A DNA stretch of 64,000 nucleotides, taken from positions 2,490,001 to 2,554,000 of the forward strand of contig CP058931.1 in assembly GCA_024760505.1 (NCBI GenBank). The letters run 5' to 3'. Of the stretch, positions 8,187 through 17,087 are shown in pieces. This DNA comes from Nitrospira sp. GTDB taxonomy: Bacteria; Nitrospirota; Nitrospiria; Nitrospirales; UBA8639. The notes beneath the pieces are model-generated. The model had not been told where the DNA came from, searched no databases, and saw only the letters and a list, made by a program, of their open reading frames with translations. How positions within the stretch are numbered: the stretch's first letter is position 1; each line of letters begins with the position of its first letter. Position numbers and translations under genes: made by a program.

Positions 8187-9215
8187 ATGGCGAAAACCTT
8201 CCACCGCATTGGCGTGATCACCGGAGATCCCCGGTTAACTGATCCGACGAAACGCAATGCGCAATATAATGAAGAGGACACGGCGACGCATAATGCGATG
8301 AAGGCCGCCTTTCAGGAGCTTTCCGACTATACGTTTTTGTTTTATGACGATCATACCCGTCTGTTTGAGCATCTTCAGCAGGACCGTCCGGATATCGTCG
8401 TGAATTTTTGTGATACGGGATTCCGCAATGTGCCCGCTCAGGAACTCAACATTCCGGCGTATTTGGAGATGCTGGGGATTCCTTATACCGGCGCGCCGCC
8501 GTCCGCCATGGTCATCTGTTTTGATAAAGCGATTGTCCGGCTTGTGGCCCAGTCGCATGGCGTTCCGGTTCCACAGGAGTACTTCATTGACTCTAGAGAC
8601 TCGCTCGAAGCCTTGCCTGATTTTTATCCTGCGCTGATTAAACCCAATGCGGCTGATGGGAGTGTGGGCATTACGAAGGATGCCGTGGTCCGGACGCCGG
8701 AGGAAGCGCGGACTTATCTGAACTGGTTGCGTTCGACACTTCCCGGTCGTGACGCCCTGATGCAGGAATATCTGCCAGGCCCGGAATACGGTATCGGGGT
8801 TATTGGCAATCTTGAAACTGACTTTTGCATTCTGCCTACATTGAAAGTTGATTTCTCGCGTCTTCCCGCAGGACTTGACCCGATTTTGTCCTTTGAATCG
8901 AAGGCCTACCCCGACTCGCCCTACTGGACTGACATTAAATTTAAGCAGGCTGTCCTCGATCCGGGTCTTGAGGAACAGATGAAAGACTGGGTGCGGATCT
9001 TGTTTCGGAGGTTCGGGCTGCGCGACTATGCACGGTTTGATTTTCGCGTCGGGTCGGATGGTAAGCCAAAGCTGATGGAAGTGAATCCGAATCCCGCGTG
9101 GGCTAATGACGGGAAATTGGCCTTTATGGCGGGATTTGCAGGAATAAAATATCCTGACATGTTACATAAGATTCTTCACGCGGCCATCACCCGCTCGTCA
9201 CTTGCAACCAATTAG
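8187..9215 (+). CDS. D-alanine--D-alanine ligase-like ATP-grasp enzyme
   Basis: 342 residues, ATG at 8187 preceded by AGGAG. ATP-grasp features: PALIKPNAADGSVGIT (Lys and glycine-rich loop, about residues 150-165), LMQEYLPGPEYG (adenine/Glu strand), ARFDFRV, and the metal-binding ExN in LMEVNPNPAW near the C-terminus. The length and motif order match Ddl-family peptide ligases, but the N-terminal substrate region (PAQELNIPAYLEMLGIPYTGA) is not that of a canonical Ddl, and no murein genes are nearby. It likely joins a carboxylate to an amine with ATP. Its stop overlaps tail-to-tail with the CocE-type hydrolase on the other strand. Confidence 0.8.
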   Translation: MAKTFHRIGVITGDPRLTDPTKRNAQYNEEDTATHNAMKAAFQELSDYTFLFYDDHTRLFEHLQQDRPDIVVNFCDTGFRNVPAQELNIPAYLEMLGIPYTGAPPSAMVICFDKAIVRLVAQSHGVPVPQEYFIDSRDSLEALPDFYPALIKPNAADGSVGITKDAVVRTPEEARTYLNWLRSTLPGRDALMQEYLPGPEYGIGVIGNLETDFCILPTLKVDFSRLPAGLDPILSFESKAYPDSPYWTDIKFKQAVLDPGLEEQMKDWVRILFRRFGLRDYARFDFRVGSDGKPKLMEVNPNPAWANDGKLAFMAGFAGIKYPDMLHKILHAAITRSSLATN

Positions 9216-11245
9216 AGAAGCGAGCGTGGAATCGCCAGCGCCCAGTCATGTCGTTTGACGAGTTGATCGCCGTGGTAGGCTTCCAATTCTCCCGCAAATT
9301 GAAAGGTTTCGGTCGTGGCGGTGAGCCGTGTCCGGCATTCCAGCCAGATTGACCAGTCCCTTCGTTTCAAGTGAGCGGTCTGAGTGAGTTCCGTCTGAGC
9401 CGACAGCGCATCTTTTTCAAGAATGCGATACCGTTTAAAGAGGGTGTATCCCACATCGAGATCGATCTCTTCAATCCTGGCATGTGATGCGCCGTCAAAT
9501 TCTCCCCCGTCACTCCGTAATGTATAGACCATTTCGTTGCTGGCGAGATCGATCTCAATGGTTCTGCGCATGCTGAGTTGCCGGAGTTTTTTATGTGGGG
9601 TGCCGGGTGCGGCTTCTGGTGGCTCGAACGGCCGCAGCGCTTCGTCTTCCTGGCGTGGAGGTCGTACGGGAAGGGTGACATTGCTCATGCCGGTGCGGAT
9701 GGTCAACGTCACGGGAACGGGGGGCGGCCAGGCAATTGGCCAGTAACTGGTCGAGAGTGAGAGCCTGATCCGGGAGCCCGGAGGGAACGCATGGGCAAAG
9801 TCGTTGAGTTGCACCCGTACCTGATACCATCGGCCCGGTTCGAGCGGTTGAGGTGTTTCATGGCTCTCCCGATGCGTGAGATTCAACAGCCCGTACGTGA
9901 CACGCAGGACTGACCCGTCGGGGGCCACTTCTCCAAGACGCACGGCGATCATCGCCACTGGTTGATTGACGCACAGATCAAGTTCCACGACCGGCGCGCC
10001 CAAGACTTCCAGTCGTTCGGTGAGAGGATCGCTATCGAAGACGAGTGAACCGCCGTCATCGGGTCGTTGGTCGCGTGGCATTTCACCATCCGCCCCGAAT
10101 CCGCACCATTCTCCGGACCGGACCCCGGTTGTCTGTGGTGAGCAAAACGACAACTCCGTGGGTTTCTCGGGAATAGGGGAGAGATGTCCCGATTCTAAAA
10201 ACCACCGTTGTTCGCTAATGCGAGGGCTTGGCCAGGTGTCTTCCGCCACCCATCTGCCCGGCCATACGGCGTATTGCGGTTGCGGGGTCTGACTCTCCTG
10301 CATCCATACCCGAAATGCGGGTTCATCCATAATTCCTGTTTCCTCGCCCTTGAGCCAGTGGTTCCACCACCGGACCGCTTCCTGCAGAAAACCGATGGCC
10401 GGGCCGGGGACGCCGTCTTGCGGAAAGACATGTGCCCAGGGACCGATAAGCGATTTTTTCGGACAGGAGAGATGGGTCATCAATCGGGGAATGGCATTGG
10501 TATAGCCATCGGCCCAGCCTCCGATGGCATAGACCGGACAGCGGATGGCATCGTAGTTTTCGCACACCGACCCGTGTTTCCAATAATTGTCTCGCGATTG
10601 GTGCCGCATCCAGACCACAGGAAACGGTTCGAGATTGTTTAACCGTTCCTGCCACATATCCCACCATTGATCGCCGACAATTTCCGGGTCAGGCGGCAGC
10701 GCCGAGTACAGGGTCAGCATGGAACCCCACTGCATATTCTCGTTTAAGAGACAGCCGCCCATATAATGCGCGTCATCGGCGTACCGGTCATCCGTTGAAC
10801 ATAACGTGATGATGGCTTTCAGATTCGCCGGATTCCGGGCGGCGACCTGAAGCGCGTTAAATCCTCCCCAGGAAATCCCCATCATCCCGATCGCGCCCGA
10901 ACACCAGGGTTGTTTGGCGATCCAGGTGATGATTTCCAGTGCGTCGTCATGCTCCTGATGGGAGTATTCATCATGCAGGATCCCTTCCGAATCCCCTGAG
11001 CCTCGAATATCCACCCGGATGCTGGCATACCCATGCGCCGCAAAATACCGATGGATGGGCTCGTCCCGTGATCGCATAAAGTCCCGTTTGCGATAGGGGA
11101 TGTATTCCAGAATAGCCGGAACCGGCTCCGTATCGGCTGACTTCGGTAACCAGATGCGCGCGGCGATACGGCATCCGTCCGACATCGTAATCCAGGTGTT
11201 CTCGATTTCGGTAATGCGGTCGAGGATGGTGTAATCGATGAGCAT
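9212..11245 (-). CDS. CocE/NonD-family alpha/beta hydrolase (X-Pro dipeptidyl-peptidase-like)
   Basis: About 677 residues from ATG 11245, which overlaps the upstream TGA as TGATG, so translation is coupled. The N-terminal alpha/beta-hydrolase fold has the nucleophile Ser125 in GISWGG, Asp246 in GGWADG and His272 in GPWAH. A cap domain lies between. The second half is the beta-sandwich of the X-Pro dipeptidyl-peptidase C-terminal type (from about residue 300). The family cleaves acyl, ester or amide bonds, such as N-terminal dipeptides, cocaine and glutaryl-7-ACA. The protein is longer than most CocE (about 550-600) because of a C-terminal extension (about residues 560-677). No signal peptide, so probably cytoplasmic. 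Confidence 0.85.
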   Translation of the reverse strand: MLIDYTILDRITEIENTWITMSDGCRIAARIWLPKSADTEPVPAILEYIPYRKRDFMRSRDEPIHRYFAAHGYASIRVDIRGSGDSEGILHDEYSHQEHDDALEIITWIAKQPWCSGAIGMMGISWGGFNALQVAARNPANLKAIITLCSTDDRYADDAHYMGGCLLNENMQWGSMLTLYSALPPDPEIVGDQWWDMWQERLNNLEPFPVVWMRHQSRDNYWKHGSVCENYDAIRCPVYAIGGWADGYTNAIPRLMTHLSCPKKSLIGPWAHVFPQDGVPGPAIGFLQEAVRWWNHWLKGEETGIMDEPAFRVWMQESQTPQPQYAVWPGRWVAEDTWPSPRISEQRWFLESGHLSPIPEKPTELSFCSPQTTGVRSGEWCGFGADGEMPRDQRPDDGGSLVFDSDPLTERLEVLGAPVVELDLCVNQPVAMIAVRLGEVAPDGSVLRVTYGLLNLTHRESHETPQPLEPGRWYQVRVQLNDFAHAFPPGSRIRLSLSTSYWPIAWPPPVPVTLTIRTGMSNVTLPVRPPRQEDEALRPFEPPEAAPGTPHKKLRQLSMRRTIEIDLASNEMVYTLRSDGGEFDGASHARIEEIDLDVGYTLFKRYRILEKDALSAQTELTQTAHLKRRDWSIWLECRTRLTATTETFQFAGELEAYHGDQLVKRHDWALAIPRSLL

Positions 11246-12246
11246 CAAAAATCTCTGCGTTTTTCGACAGTCTGTTCATGCCGTTCCGCAGCCGAGTCGC
11301 GGAGAGTTTTTGGAGCGGGGGGGCGATTGGGTTGAAACTGATGAGTGGACCAAAAACTCAGCGCCAGCTTTTTTCTGACTTCGAATCCCGTTTCAAGATC
11401 CCAGCAGTTGACGATAGCCAGACGAAATCCGCCTGGTGGCATGGAGTGGTCCTTCGGAGGTTTCTCTTCATGGAACGTGATCTGAATGCTGGAGACGTGT
11501 GGTGTTTGGCGCAACTGGGCAATCACGTCTTTGGGTGGATGCTGATAATGGACGCCATGGGCGCCAAACAAGACGACACTGTACCCTTCCTGTCGATGGG
11601 AATCATCGAATTGCCATTGTTCTTCCGCATACAGCCGAACGAGCGATCCAATCCAACCGGTCCCGTACAAATCCGGCCATTGGTCTGCGAATCGTAAATG
11701 CACCTCGATGATTTTGCCGCCGATCGTCTCAAAGTTGATCATGCCGGTGTATCCGGCAAGATGCCGGCGCAGCCAGTCCCCGCAGTAGGCTTCGATGGTT
11801 GGATTGTGCGTGGCCAACACCGTCCAATAATCGAACATGCCTCCTTCCAGCGGTTTGCCGGTGGCATGTCGCCACCAGTGGGGTTCGCCCTTAACCACGG
11901 CGACGTCGCTGGACACATGATCGCCTTGAAGTAACGGCATCCACATGTGTCCCGGTCGTTCCAAATGTTTGTATTCTTTTAACGAACGCAATACGCGGCT
12001 TCCGGCACCCATGCCGCGCATGTTGTAAATCGGTTTGGAAAACACGGGAAAGAAGGATGGATCCAGCCCATGCGGAGCACACGGCAGGTTTTGGCTCTCG
12101 GCAATCATCAGTTTGTTATAGATCCACTTGTACTGTGGGTACCATGCCCAGGCATCGCCGTCTTCGGTTGGGATGTTGACTTCCGGCGGGCATGGAATGC
12201 CTTCAAAATACTGCATGCGCCAGGGGTCGGCTTCACAAATGGGCAT
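11245..12246 (-). CDS. Unknown protein, possibly ATP-grasp-like, coupled to CocE hydrolase
   Basis: 333 residues, ATG 12246, with GAAGGGACG upstream. No family recognised with certainty. The order of conserved-looking segments suggests a divergent ATP-grasp fold: FSKPIYNMRGMGAGS (Lys and Gly loop), MPLLQGDHVSSDVAVVKG, and IIEVHLRFADQWPDLYG in the place of the metal-binding ExN motif. Trp- and His-rich throughout. Its stop overlaps the start of the hydrolase gene (TGATG). The neighbouring convergent gene is a true ATP-grasp ligase. This points to the three genes acting on one peptide-like substrate; that is inference. Confidence 0.6.
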   Translation of the reverse strand: MPICEADPWRMQYFEGIPCPPEVNIPTEDGDAWAWYPQYKWIYNKLMIAESQNLPCAPHGLDPSFFPVFSKPIYNMRGMGAGSRVLRSLKEYKHLERPGHMWMPLLQGDHVSSDVAVVKGEPHWWRHATGKPLEGGMFDYWTVLATHNPTIEAYCGDWLRRHLAGYTGMINFETIGGKIIEVHLRFADQWPDLYGTGWIGSLVRLYAEEQWQFDDSHRQEGYSVVLFGAHGVHYQHPPKDVIAQLRQTPHVSSIQITFHEEKPPKDHSMPPGGFRLAIVNCWDLETGFEVRKKLALSFWSTHQFQPNRPPAPKTLRDSAAERHEQTVEKRRDF

Positions 12247-12454
12247 GTTCGCTTCGTCCCTTCAATGTCATGAACCACTTGAGCGGAAGTCATACCATAC
12301 TAATATAGTTGCGGTCATGCAATGCGATTTTTGTCAGTAGAAATTTTTGGCAGGTTTTGCTTCTATTGAAAGTAGACGACTCTGGATACACTCTGTGAAC
12401 AGAGTGCCGGAATCATTCAATGGTCCGAATGAATCTTCTTGAAAGGAGAGGCTG

Positions 12455-12862
12455 ATGGAAACCTTCCAGGTGAAAACAACTACACTTAAGGAGATTGTGG
12501 ATCTCACCCCGAAACTGAATCGCATTATTAAAGAGAAGGATTTTCAAAATGGCTTGTGCCACGTTTTTCTCCCTCATACCACTGCGGCCCTGACAACAGG
12601 AGAAATCGGAGAAGGCACGGAAAAAGACTTACTCGAAGTCGCCGAAAAAATCATCCCCCAGATTAGATTCCGTCATGCCCATGATCCCTCCCATGCGTGG
12701 TCTCATATGGCGGCCTCCCTGATCGGAGCGTCCCTGACTTTGCCCGTGATGGATGGTGAGTTGCGTGTAGGTACCTGGCAATCGGTTTTATTGGTAGAAC
12801 TCGATGGCCCCCGGGAACGCCAGCTTGTGGTGGGCTTAGCTCCTACAGCGGGAAGCCAATGA
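12455..12862 (+). CDS. YjbQ family (UPF0047) protein
   Basis: 135 residues, ATG 12455 after GAAAGGAGAGG. Matches the YjbQ/UPF0047 fold throughout. The conserved histidines are seen in FLPHTTAALT and in HAHDPSHAWSHMAASLIG; these form the presumed metal/active site. The C-terminus GTWQSVLLVELDGPRERQ is the family signature. Members can phosphorylate thiamine weakly (secondary thiamine-phosphate synthase activity in E. coli), but the true role is unclear. Stands alone; its neighbours on both sides face the other way. Confidence 0.9.
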   Translation: METFQVKTTTLKEIVDLTPKLNRIIKEKDFQNGLCHVFLPHTTAALTTGEIGEGTEKDLLEVAEKIIPQIRFRHAHDPSHAWSHMAASLIGASLTLPVMDGELRVGTWQSVLLVELDGPRERQLVVGLAPTAGSQ

Positions 12863-12936
12863 CATTGAGGATTTCAGGTTGCGAGGAATGTGAAATTGCC
12901 TTGCGTGAGCACAGTGGCCCAGGGCACAGGCATTTG

Positions 12937-13485
12937 TTACCGGATTCCTAACATCCAGGATCTGTCCTGGAAGTTTTTCAAGTCCTCCACTGCTTGAATT
13001 CCAATACGCATTGCATCATGAAGTAGGTCACGAAGTTCCGTGGTCAATTCCAACAAGGCAGGCCTGTCAATGTCCTTTGAGCCTGTCGTGATGTTGTCCC
13101 GCATCTCCTCAAGGGCATGGATATCCTCAATAACGGATTTTGCTTTGGTGTAAAAATCTGCAACGGCAGCACTCCGATCTGTCAGCAAACCGATTTTATT
13201 CGCTAAGCTATTAAACACCGGGAAATAATTTTCGGAAATTCTTGGTGAAAAAATGTCGTTGGCGGTCAGCTGATGGGCCGGGTCGGAAAGTTTCTGAATG
13301 ATTTTTTCAAGGTGTTGCAGGTACCGTCGTTTTAAGACAATGTCGATGATGGCGGCGATCTCTCCCTGTATGGCAAGGGCGATGCCTTTGCCTTCTTTGA
13401 AGGTGGCGTATCGCCTGACGGCTGCATTGATGACGCCCCCAAGCAGCGCTCCGAGGAGAAGCCAGGTCACAGCATTGTCTCTCAT
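12937..13485 (-). CDS. Unrecognised membrane-anchored protein
   Basis: 182 residues, ATG 13485, with AAAAGGA 7 bases upstream. The N-terminus has one hydrophobic helix (AVTWLLLGALLGGVINAAV), then a helical soluble region likely to form a coiled coil (about residues 45-175, heptad-like LQHLEKIIQKL and LLELTTELRDLLHDAM). No enzyme motif. It could be a small membrane-tethered scaffold; I do not know the family. Confidence 0.7.
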   Translation of the reverse strand: MRDNAVTWLLLGALLGGVINAAVRRYATFKEGKGIALAIQGEIAAIIDIVLKRRYLQHLEKIIQKLSDPAHQLTANDIFSPRISENYFPVFNSLANKIGLLTDRSAAVADFYTKAKSVIEDIHALEEMRDNITTGSKDIDRPALLELTTELRDLLHDAMRIGIQAVEDLKNFQDRSWMLGIR

Positions 13486-14119
13486 GCAGTCCTTTTTTTA
13501 AGCGGAGAAGAGTTGTCCCGGAGGGTTTTTCCTCCCGGGCCTTCTTAAATTAGAACTTTACGGGATTTTTTGCAAGATTCTGCCGGGAACGGTTAGATGC
13601 CTCACTTCCTTTCCCATCTTTCCAGACCCACAACTGGTCTTATTCTCTCTATTGGAGAAGAACTCGCTGTTGGCCTTTTCACCTGGGCACCGATCATTTG
13701 CCCTTTGTTCGGGATGACGATCCCATCGCAGAGAAATCCTTTCATGCATTGTTCGTGAAGGGAAAAGGGGTTGAGTGCATATTTCTTGCTGCAATGGTTC
13801 GGATTTTACCTGTTCTTGTAAAGAACCACTTCTTTTCTCTTCAAAGTTCTTTGTAATCCCTTCGAGTTGACCGGACTGAGAATAACTGTAGCTTACCGGA
13901 GTCGTTCCTTCACAATTGAATATGTTTTACCTAAGGACTGGATACGGTTGAAAGTGAAGCTTGAGATGGCAACGGAACAGACGAATTTTCTGAAGAAAAT
14001 TGAAAAGTATCCATTTCAATCAATGGAGAAAATATTCTAATAATAGGAAAGCCGAGCACCGAGTCTTAGATGGTTATCTATTATGGGTTGAGAATTTAGA
14101 TTAATAGCGCATAAAAGGG
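13486..14119. other. Intergenic region with hairpin and degenerate repeat
   Basis: An inverted repeat CCCGGAGG/CCTCCCGGG lies around 13515-13540, in the leader side of the minus-strand gene. A degenerate interspersed repeat lies at 13680-13720. No gene is supported. Confidence 0.45.
13680..13720 (-). repeat. Degenerate interspersed repeat, copy B
   Basis: On the minus strand it reads CGTCATCCCGAACAAAGGGC followed by a GATCGGTGCCCAGGTG tail. Partner of 7837-7882. Confidence 0.4.
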
Positions 14120-14341
14120 ATGAATGCATCCTCTGACCGTGAAGCGATCAAATACAACCTCACAGGATCCGCTTTGTTCGGCAAAGCTGGGGGGCTAGAC
14201 AGGACACAGATGAGCGAGCGTGCGGGTCTAGTGCGAAAACGGACAGGTAAGGGATTTTGTTATGTCGTATATGTTGGCAAAGAAACCCGGACTCTAAACG
14301 TATGCGGGCGAATTAAGGCTCTGGCCATTCCGTTTGCCTGA
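14120..14341 (+). pseudogene. Remnant of a DNA topoisomerase IB N-terminal region
   Basis: A 73-codon frame whose second half reads RKRTGKGFCYV followed by RIKALAIPFA. This closely follows the bacterial TopIB N-terminal pattern (RKRxGKGFxY...ARIxALAIPPAW). The frame ends in TGA exactly where the family has a conserved Trp. No catalytic core follows; a HAD gene begins 15 bases later. The half before residue 35 does not match well. I read it as a decayed fragment, though a short expressed peptide cannot be excluded. Confidence 0.6.
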
Positions 14342-14355
14342 CAGGGGATTTTCAT

Positions 14356-15012
14356 ATGATACGAGTGGTAATTTTTGATGTTGATGGCACGCTCATGGAT
14401 ACGAATTATTTACATGTGGAGGCATGGGCCCGTGCTTTCTCGGTAGTCAAACATCCAGTGCCGCGTGCCGCAATCCATCGTCAGATTGGTAAGGGATCGG
14501 ACCTGATGCTGGGTGCGCTTCTTACGGATGAAGCCTTACACGGACGGGCCAATGAATTACACAGCCAATTTTTTGAGGAGTTGAAAGATCATACCTATCC
14601 TTTGCCTGGAGCCAAAGAAATCCTTGCAACTCTCTCATCGCAAGACATCGCCATCTGGCTGGCGACGAGTGCGAAGTCTGAAGAATTGGAACATCATGTT
14701 CAAGCACTTGAGGCGAAGGATAAGCTGGCCGGGCTGGTGTCGTCGGCGGATGTAGACAGTGCGAAACCCGCACCGGATATTTTTCAACTAACTCTGGAGC
14801 GGGCTGGATGTTCCCCGAAGGAGAGCATTGTGGTCGGTGACACGATTTGGGATATTCAATCCGCTCAAGGATGCGGGCTTCAGACGATTGCGGTCACAAC
14901 CGGAGGAGCCTTTAGTCGAGAGGAACTCCATGCGGCTGGAGCGGTGGCTGTATACCAGAATTGTGCAGAGCTTCTGGCATCCGGGTTTCCCTCTACATTT
15001 GAGGCGGGATAG
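14356..15012 (+). CDS. HAD-superfamily phosphatase
   Basis: 218 residues from ATG 14356. HAD motif I is FDVDGTLMDT near residue 8, motif II is WLATSAKSEE, the lysine is in SAKPAPDIF, and motif IV is VVGDTIWDI. The helical cap between motifs I and II is of the phosphoglycolate-phosphatase/beta-phosphoglucomutase type. It likely hydrolyses a small phosphorylated metabolite; the substrate cannot be read from sequence. It directly follows the TopIB remnant, and its ribosome-binding site (AGGGGAT) is weak. Confidence 0.9.
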   Translation: MIRVVIFDVDGTLMDTNYLHVEAWARAFSVVKHPVPRAAIHRQIGKGSDLMLGALLTDEALHGRANELHSQFFEELKDHTYPLPGAKEILATLSSQDIAIWLATSAKSEELEHHVQALEAKDKLAGLVSSADVDSAKPAPDIFQLTLERAGCSPKESIVVGDTIWDIQSAQGCGLQTIAVTTGGAFSREELHAAGAVAVYQNCAELLASGFPSTFEAG

Positions 15013-15160
15013 GAAGGAGGGGGCTTTCTGCGATAGGTAATTATCTGCACCAATCCAGACGATCCCATCTTTGGGCATTCTGGTTATGTGGAAGCTGGAA
15101 CCATGACGAGTCAGCGAGGGGAAAAAACTGTTCCCGACGATCCGGGGAAAATTGCTGATG

Positions 15161-15415
15161 TCAGGTGTCCCCACGTCGGGTAATCACCCGAAATAGCCAG
15201 AGAAACAGGATGGCCCCGATAACAGCCATCACAAACCCGACGGGGTCGTCCTGTCCATACATGCCGATCATTCGCCCGAGCATCCCACCGAAGAGGGCCC
15301 CAATGATCCCTATAGCGACAGTGGCGAGAAACCCTCCAGGATCTTTCCCGGGCATTAAGAGTTTTCCAACTACTCCCACAATTAACCCAAAGACGATCCA
15401 ACCGATGACACTCAT
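15161..15415 (-). CDS. GlsB/YeaQ/YmgE-family small membrane protein
   Basis: 84 residues, ATG 15415 after AGGAGGG. Three hydrophobic helices with glycine-rich turns (GLIVGVVGKLLMPGKDPGGF, IGIIGALFGGMLGR) match the transglycosylase-associated/stress membrane protein family. It lies 12 bases after the stop of the AI-2E-type transporter gene, so the two are one transcript. Role in envelope stress is known only by family. Confidence 0.9.
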   Translation of the reverse strand: MSVIGWIVFGLIVGVVGKLLMPGKDPGGFLATVAIGIIGALFGGMLGRMIGMYGQDDPVGFVMAVIGAILFLWLFRVITRRGDT

Positions 15416-15427
15416 CCTTCAACCCTC

Positions 15428-16549
15428 CTATTTAATGATTGGGTTCACCGGTTCTTTTGGGTGTCCCGATTCTGCTTTAACCAAAAGACCGACCTGTTCC
15501 TGATAATTTTCACGGTAAATTTGGAAGACCGCCAGCGCGATCCCAAGCAGAATGGGACCTAGAAACAATCCGATGAAGCCGAAATACGCGAGGCCTCCTA
15601 ATGAGGCGAAAAAGAGAAACAGAACGGGCAAGTCCGCTTTGGATCCGACGAGTAAGGGTTTCAGTAAATTATCCATAAGACCCACTAACCCGACCCCGAT
15701 TACGATCATAACTATGCCTTTCCAAATGGGACCGGTCCATAACAGATACGCCGCGACGGGGGCCCAGACTAATGCCGTTCCGCCAAAAGGTACCAGAGAA
15801 AGAATGGCGCTCAGGGCTCCCAGAAATATGGAAAACGGGACGCCCAAGGCCCAATAGGCAAGCCCTGCCGTGAAACCCTGTGCCAGGGCCGTGAGAAGGG
15901 TCCCTTGAACGACTGCGACCATCACATTGTCAAGGCGCTCCATGATTACGGCTTTATGGCTTTCTTCGATCGGGAGCGCTTCGTAAAATGCACGATAGAG
16001 ATGATGTCCATCGCGAAACAGGAAGAACAGAGTAAACAGGATCACAAAGAAATCCATCACGAGATCAATGGCGTTTGTGGCCAACCCACCGACACTGGAT
16101 AGCAGGACTCCGCTAACGGCTTTCCCTCCTTCAACCAGATCCGGCTGAAGGTCTGCGTAGGCCAGAATAAGCCGGCCCAGCAATTCTTGGGACACGTTTC
16201 CGATCAGAGGCAGTCTTGCGACAAGATCGGGCAGCCTTTGTAGTCCACCCTCCTGCACCCATGTCATGGCGAGCTGATAGGCGTTAATGGTCTCTGTCAC
16301 CACGAGGAAGACCAGATACGCCACGGGCAAGACGGCAAGTAACATGACACTCAGTGTACTGAGAGCCGCCGAGGCCGTGGTCCTGTCTCCCAGCTTACGG
16401 GTCAGCCACTGATAGAGAGGATAGAAGAGACGAACCAAGATCATGGCCCACAAAATGGGTGTCATGAAGGGGGCAAAAATTAGGGCCAACACGTACAGCA
16501 GGAGGGAACACAACAGAAGGAAGGCTGCTGAAAGAACTTGTGGAGACAT
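15428..16549 (-). CDS. AI-2E family transporter (UPF0118/PerM-like)
   Basis: 373 residues with about eight membrane helices: paired N-terminal helices, a middle soluble stretch (about residues 95-145) and a C-terminal half with FSIFLGALSAILSLVPFGGTALVWAP, the typical PxxG signature of the family. Relatives include TqsA (AI-2 export) and Na/H-antiporter-like PerM proteins; the cargo here is unknown. First gene of a two-gene unit with the GlsB-type protein. Confidence 0.9.
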   Translation of the reverse strand: MSPQVLSAAFLLLCSLLLYVLALIFAPFMTPILWAMILVRLFYPLYQWLTRKLGDRTTASAALSTLSVMLLAVLPVAYLVFLVVTETINAYQLAMTWVQEGGLQRLPDLVARLPLIGNVSQELLGRLILAYADLQPDLVEGGKAVSGVLLSSVGGLATNAIDLVMDFFVILFTLFFLFRDGHHLYRAFYEALPIEESHKAVIMERLDNVMVAVVQGTLLTALAQGFTAGLAYWALGVPFSIFLGALSAILSLVPFGGTALVWAPVAAYLLWTGPIWKGIVMIVIGVGLVGLMDNLLKPLLVGSKADLPVLFLFFASLGGLAYFGFIGLFLGPILLGIALAVFQIYRENYQEQVGLLVKAESGHPKEPVNPIIK

Positions 16550-17087
16550 TTATGTTGACGCCGCAAAGGGTGAGGGTATCGGCACATCTGAAGCCGTCCG
16601 TTTGGTCGAGGAGGAGGAAACAATGATCATAATTAGGAGCACCTGCATGTTTTACCTCTGCAGTGTAACACTTACCGTTCGCTTAGTATTTGCATTTTAG
16701 AAAACTTCTTAGGTTGAAATGTAGTCAGGCAAATTTCACTCCTATTTATGATATGAACCGGCCCGTTAATTTATTATAGACAAATCACTAAGCGGAACCT
16801 CTCAAGTATCCACATCCCTACTCCTAGAATCCCATCGTATTCAGAGAGCGGTTTTGACGGATGTTTTCAGATAGTACGACCCGAATTTGTCTGTTGAACA
16901 TTCATAGCGATTAGTGAACTATGAAAAAGGATCTCAATAAGCTTTGATTTATTTATCCTTTCGCAAATTGGCAATTCTTCTCAGATTATTCTGAACTTCA
17001 TGTTTGTTTCCTTTCTCCAGTCGTTGGATAAATCCGGGTCTCGCCTGAGACGGTGATCGTATTTTTCCGGAGAGATCCGGCAATCTG
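16550..17087. other. Intergenic region between divergent genes
   Basis: AT-rich, no supported gene. Likely carries the promoters of the AI-2E gene (leftward) and the MscS gene (rightward), but I cannot assign -35/-10 boxes confidently. Confidence 0.45.

Noticed and set aside
9966..10642. Plus-strand frames opposite the CocE gene
   Set aside because: Shadows of the strong minus-strand coding frame.
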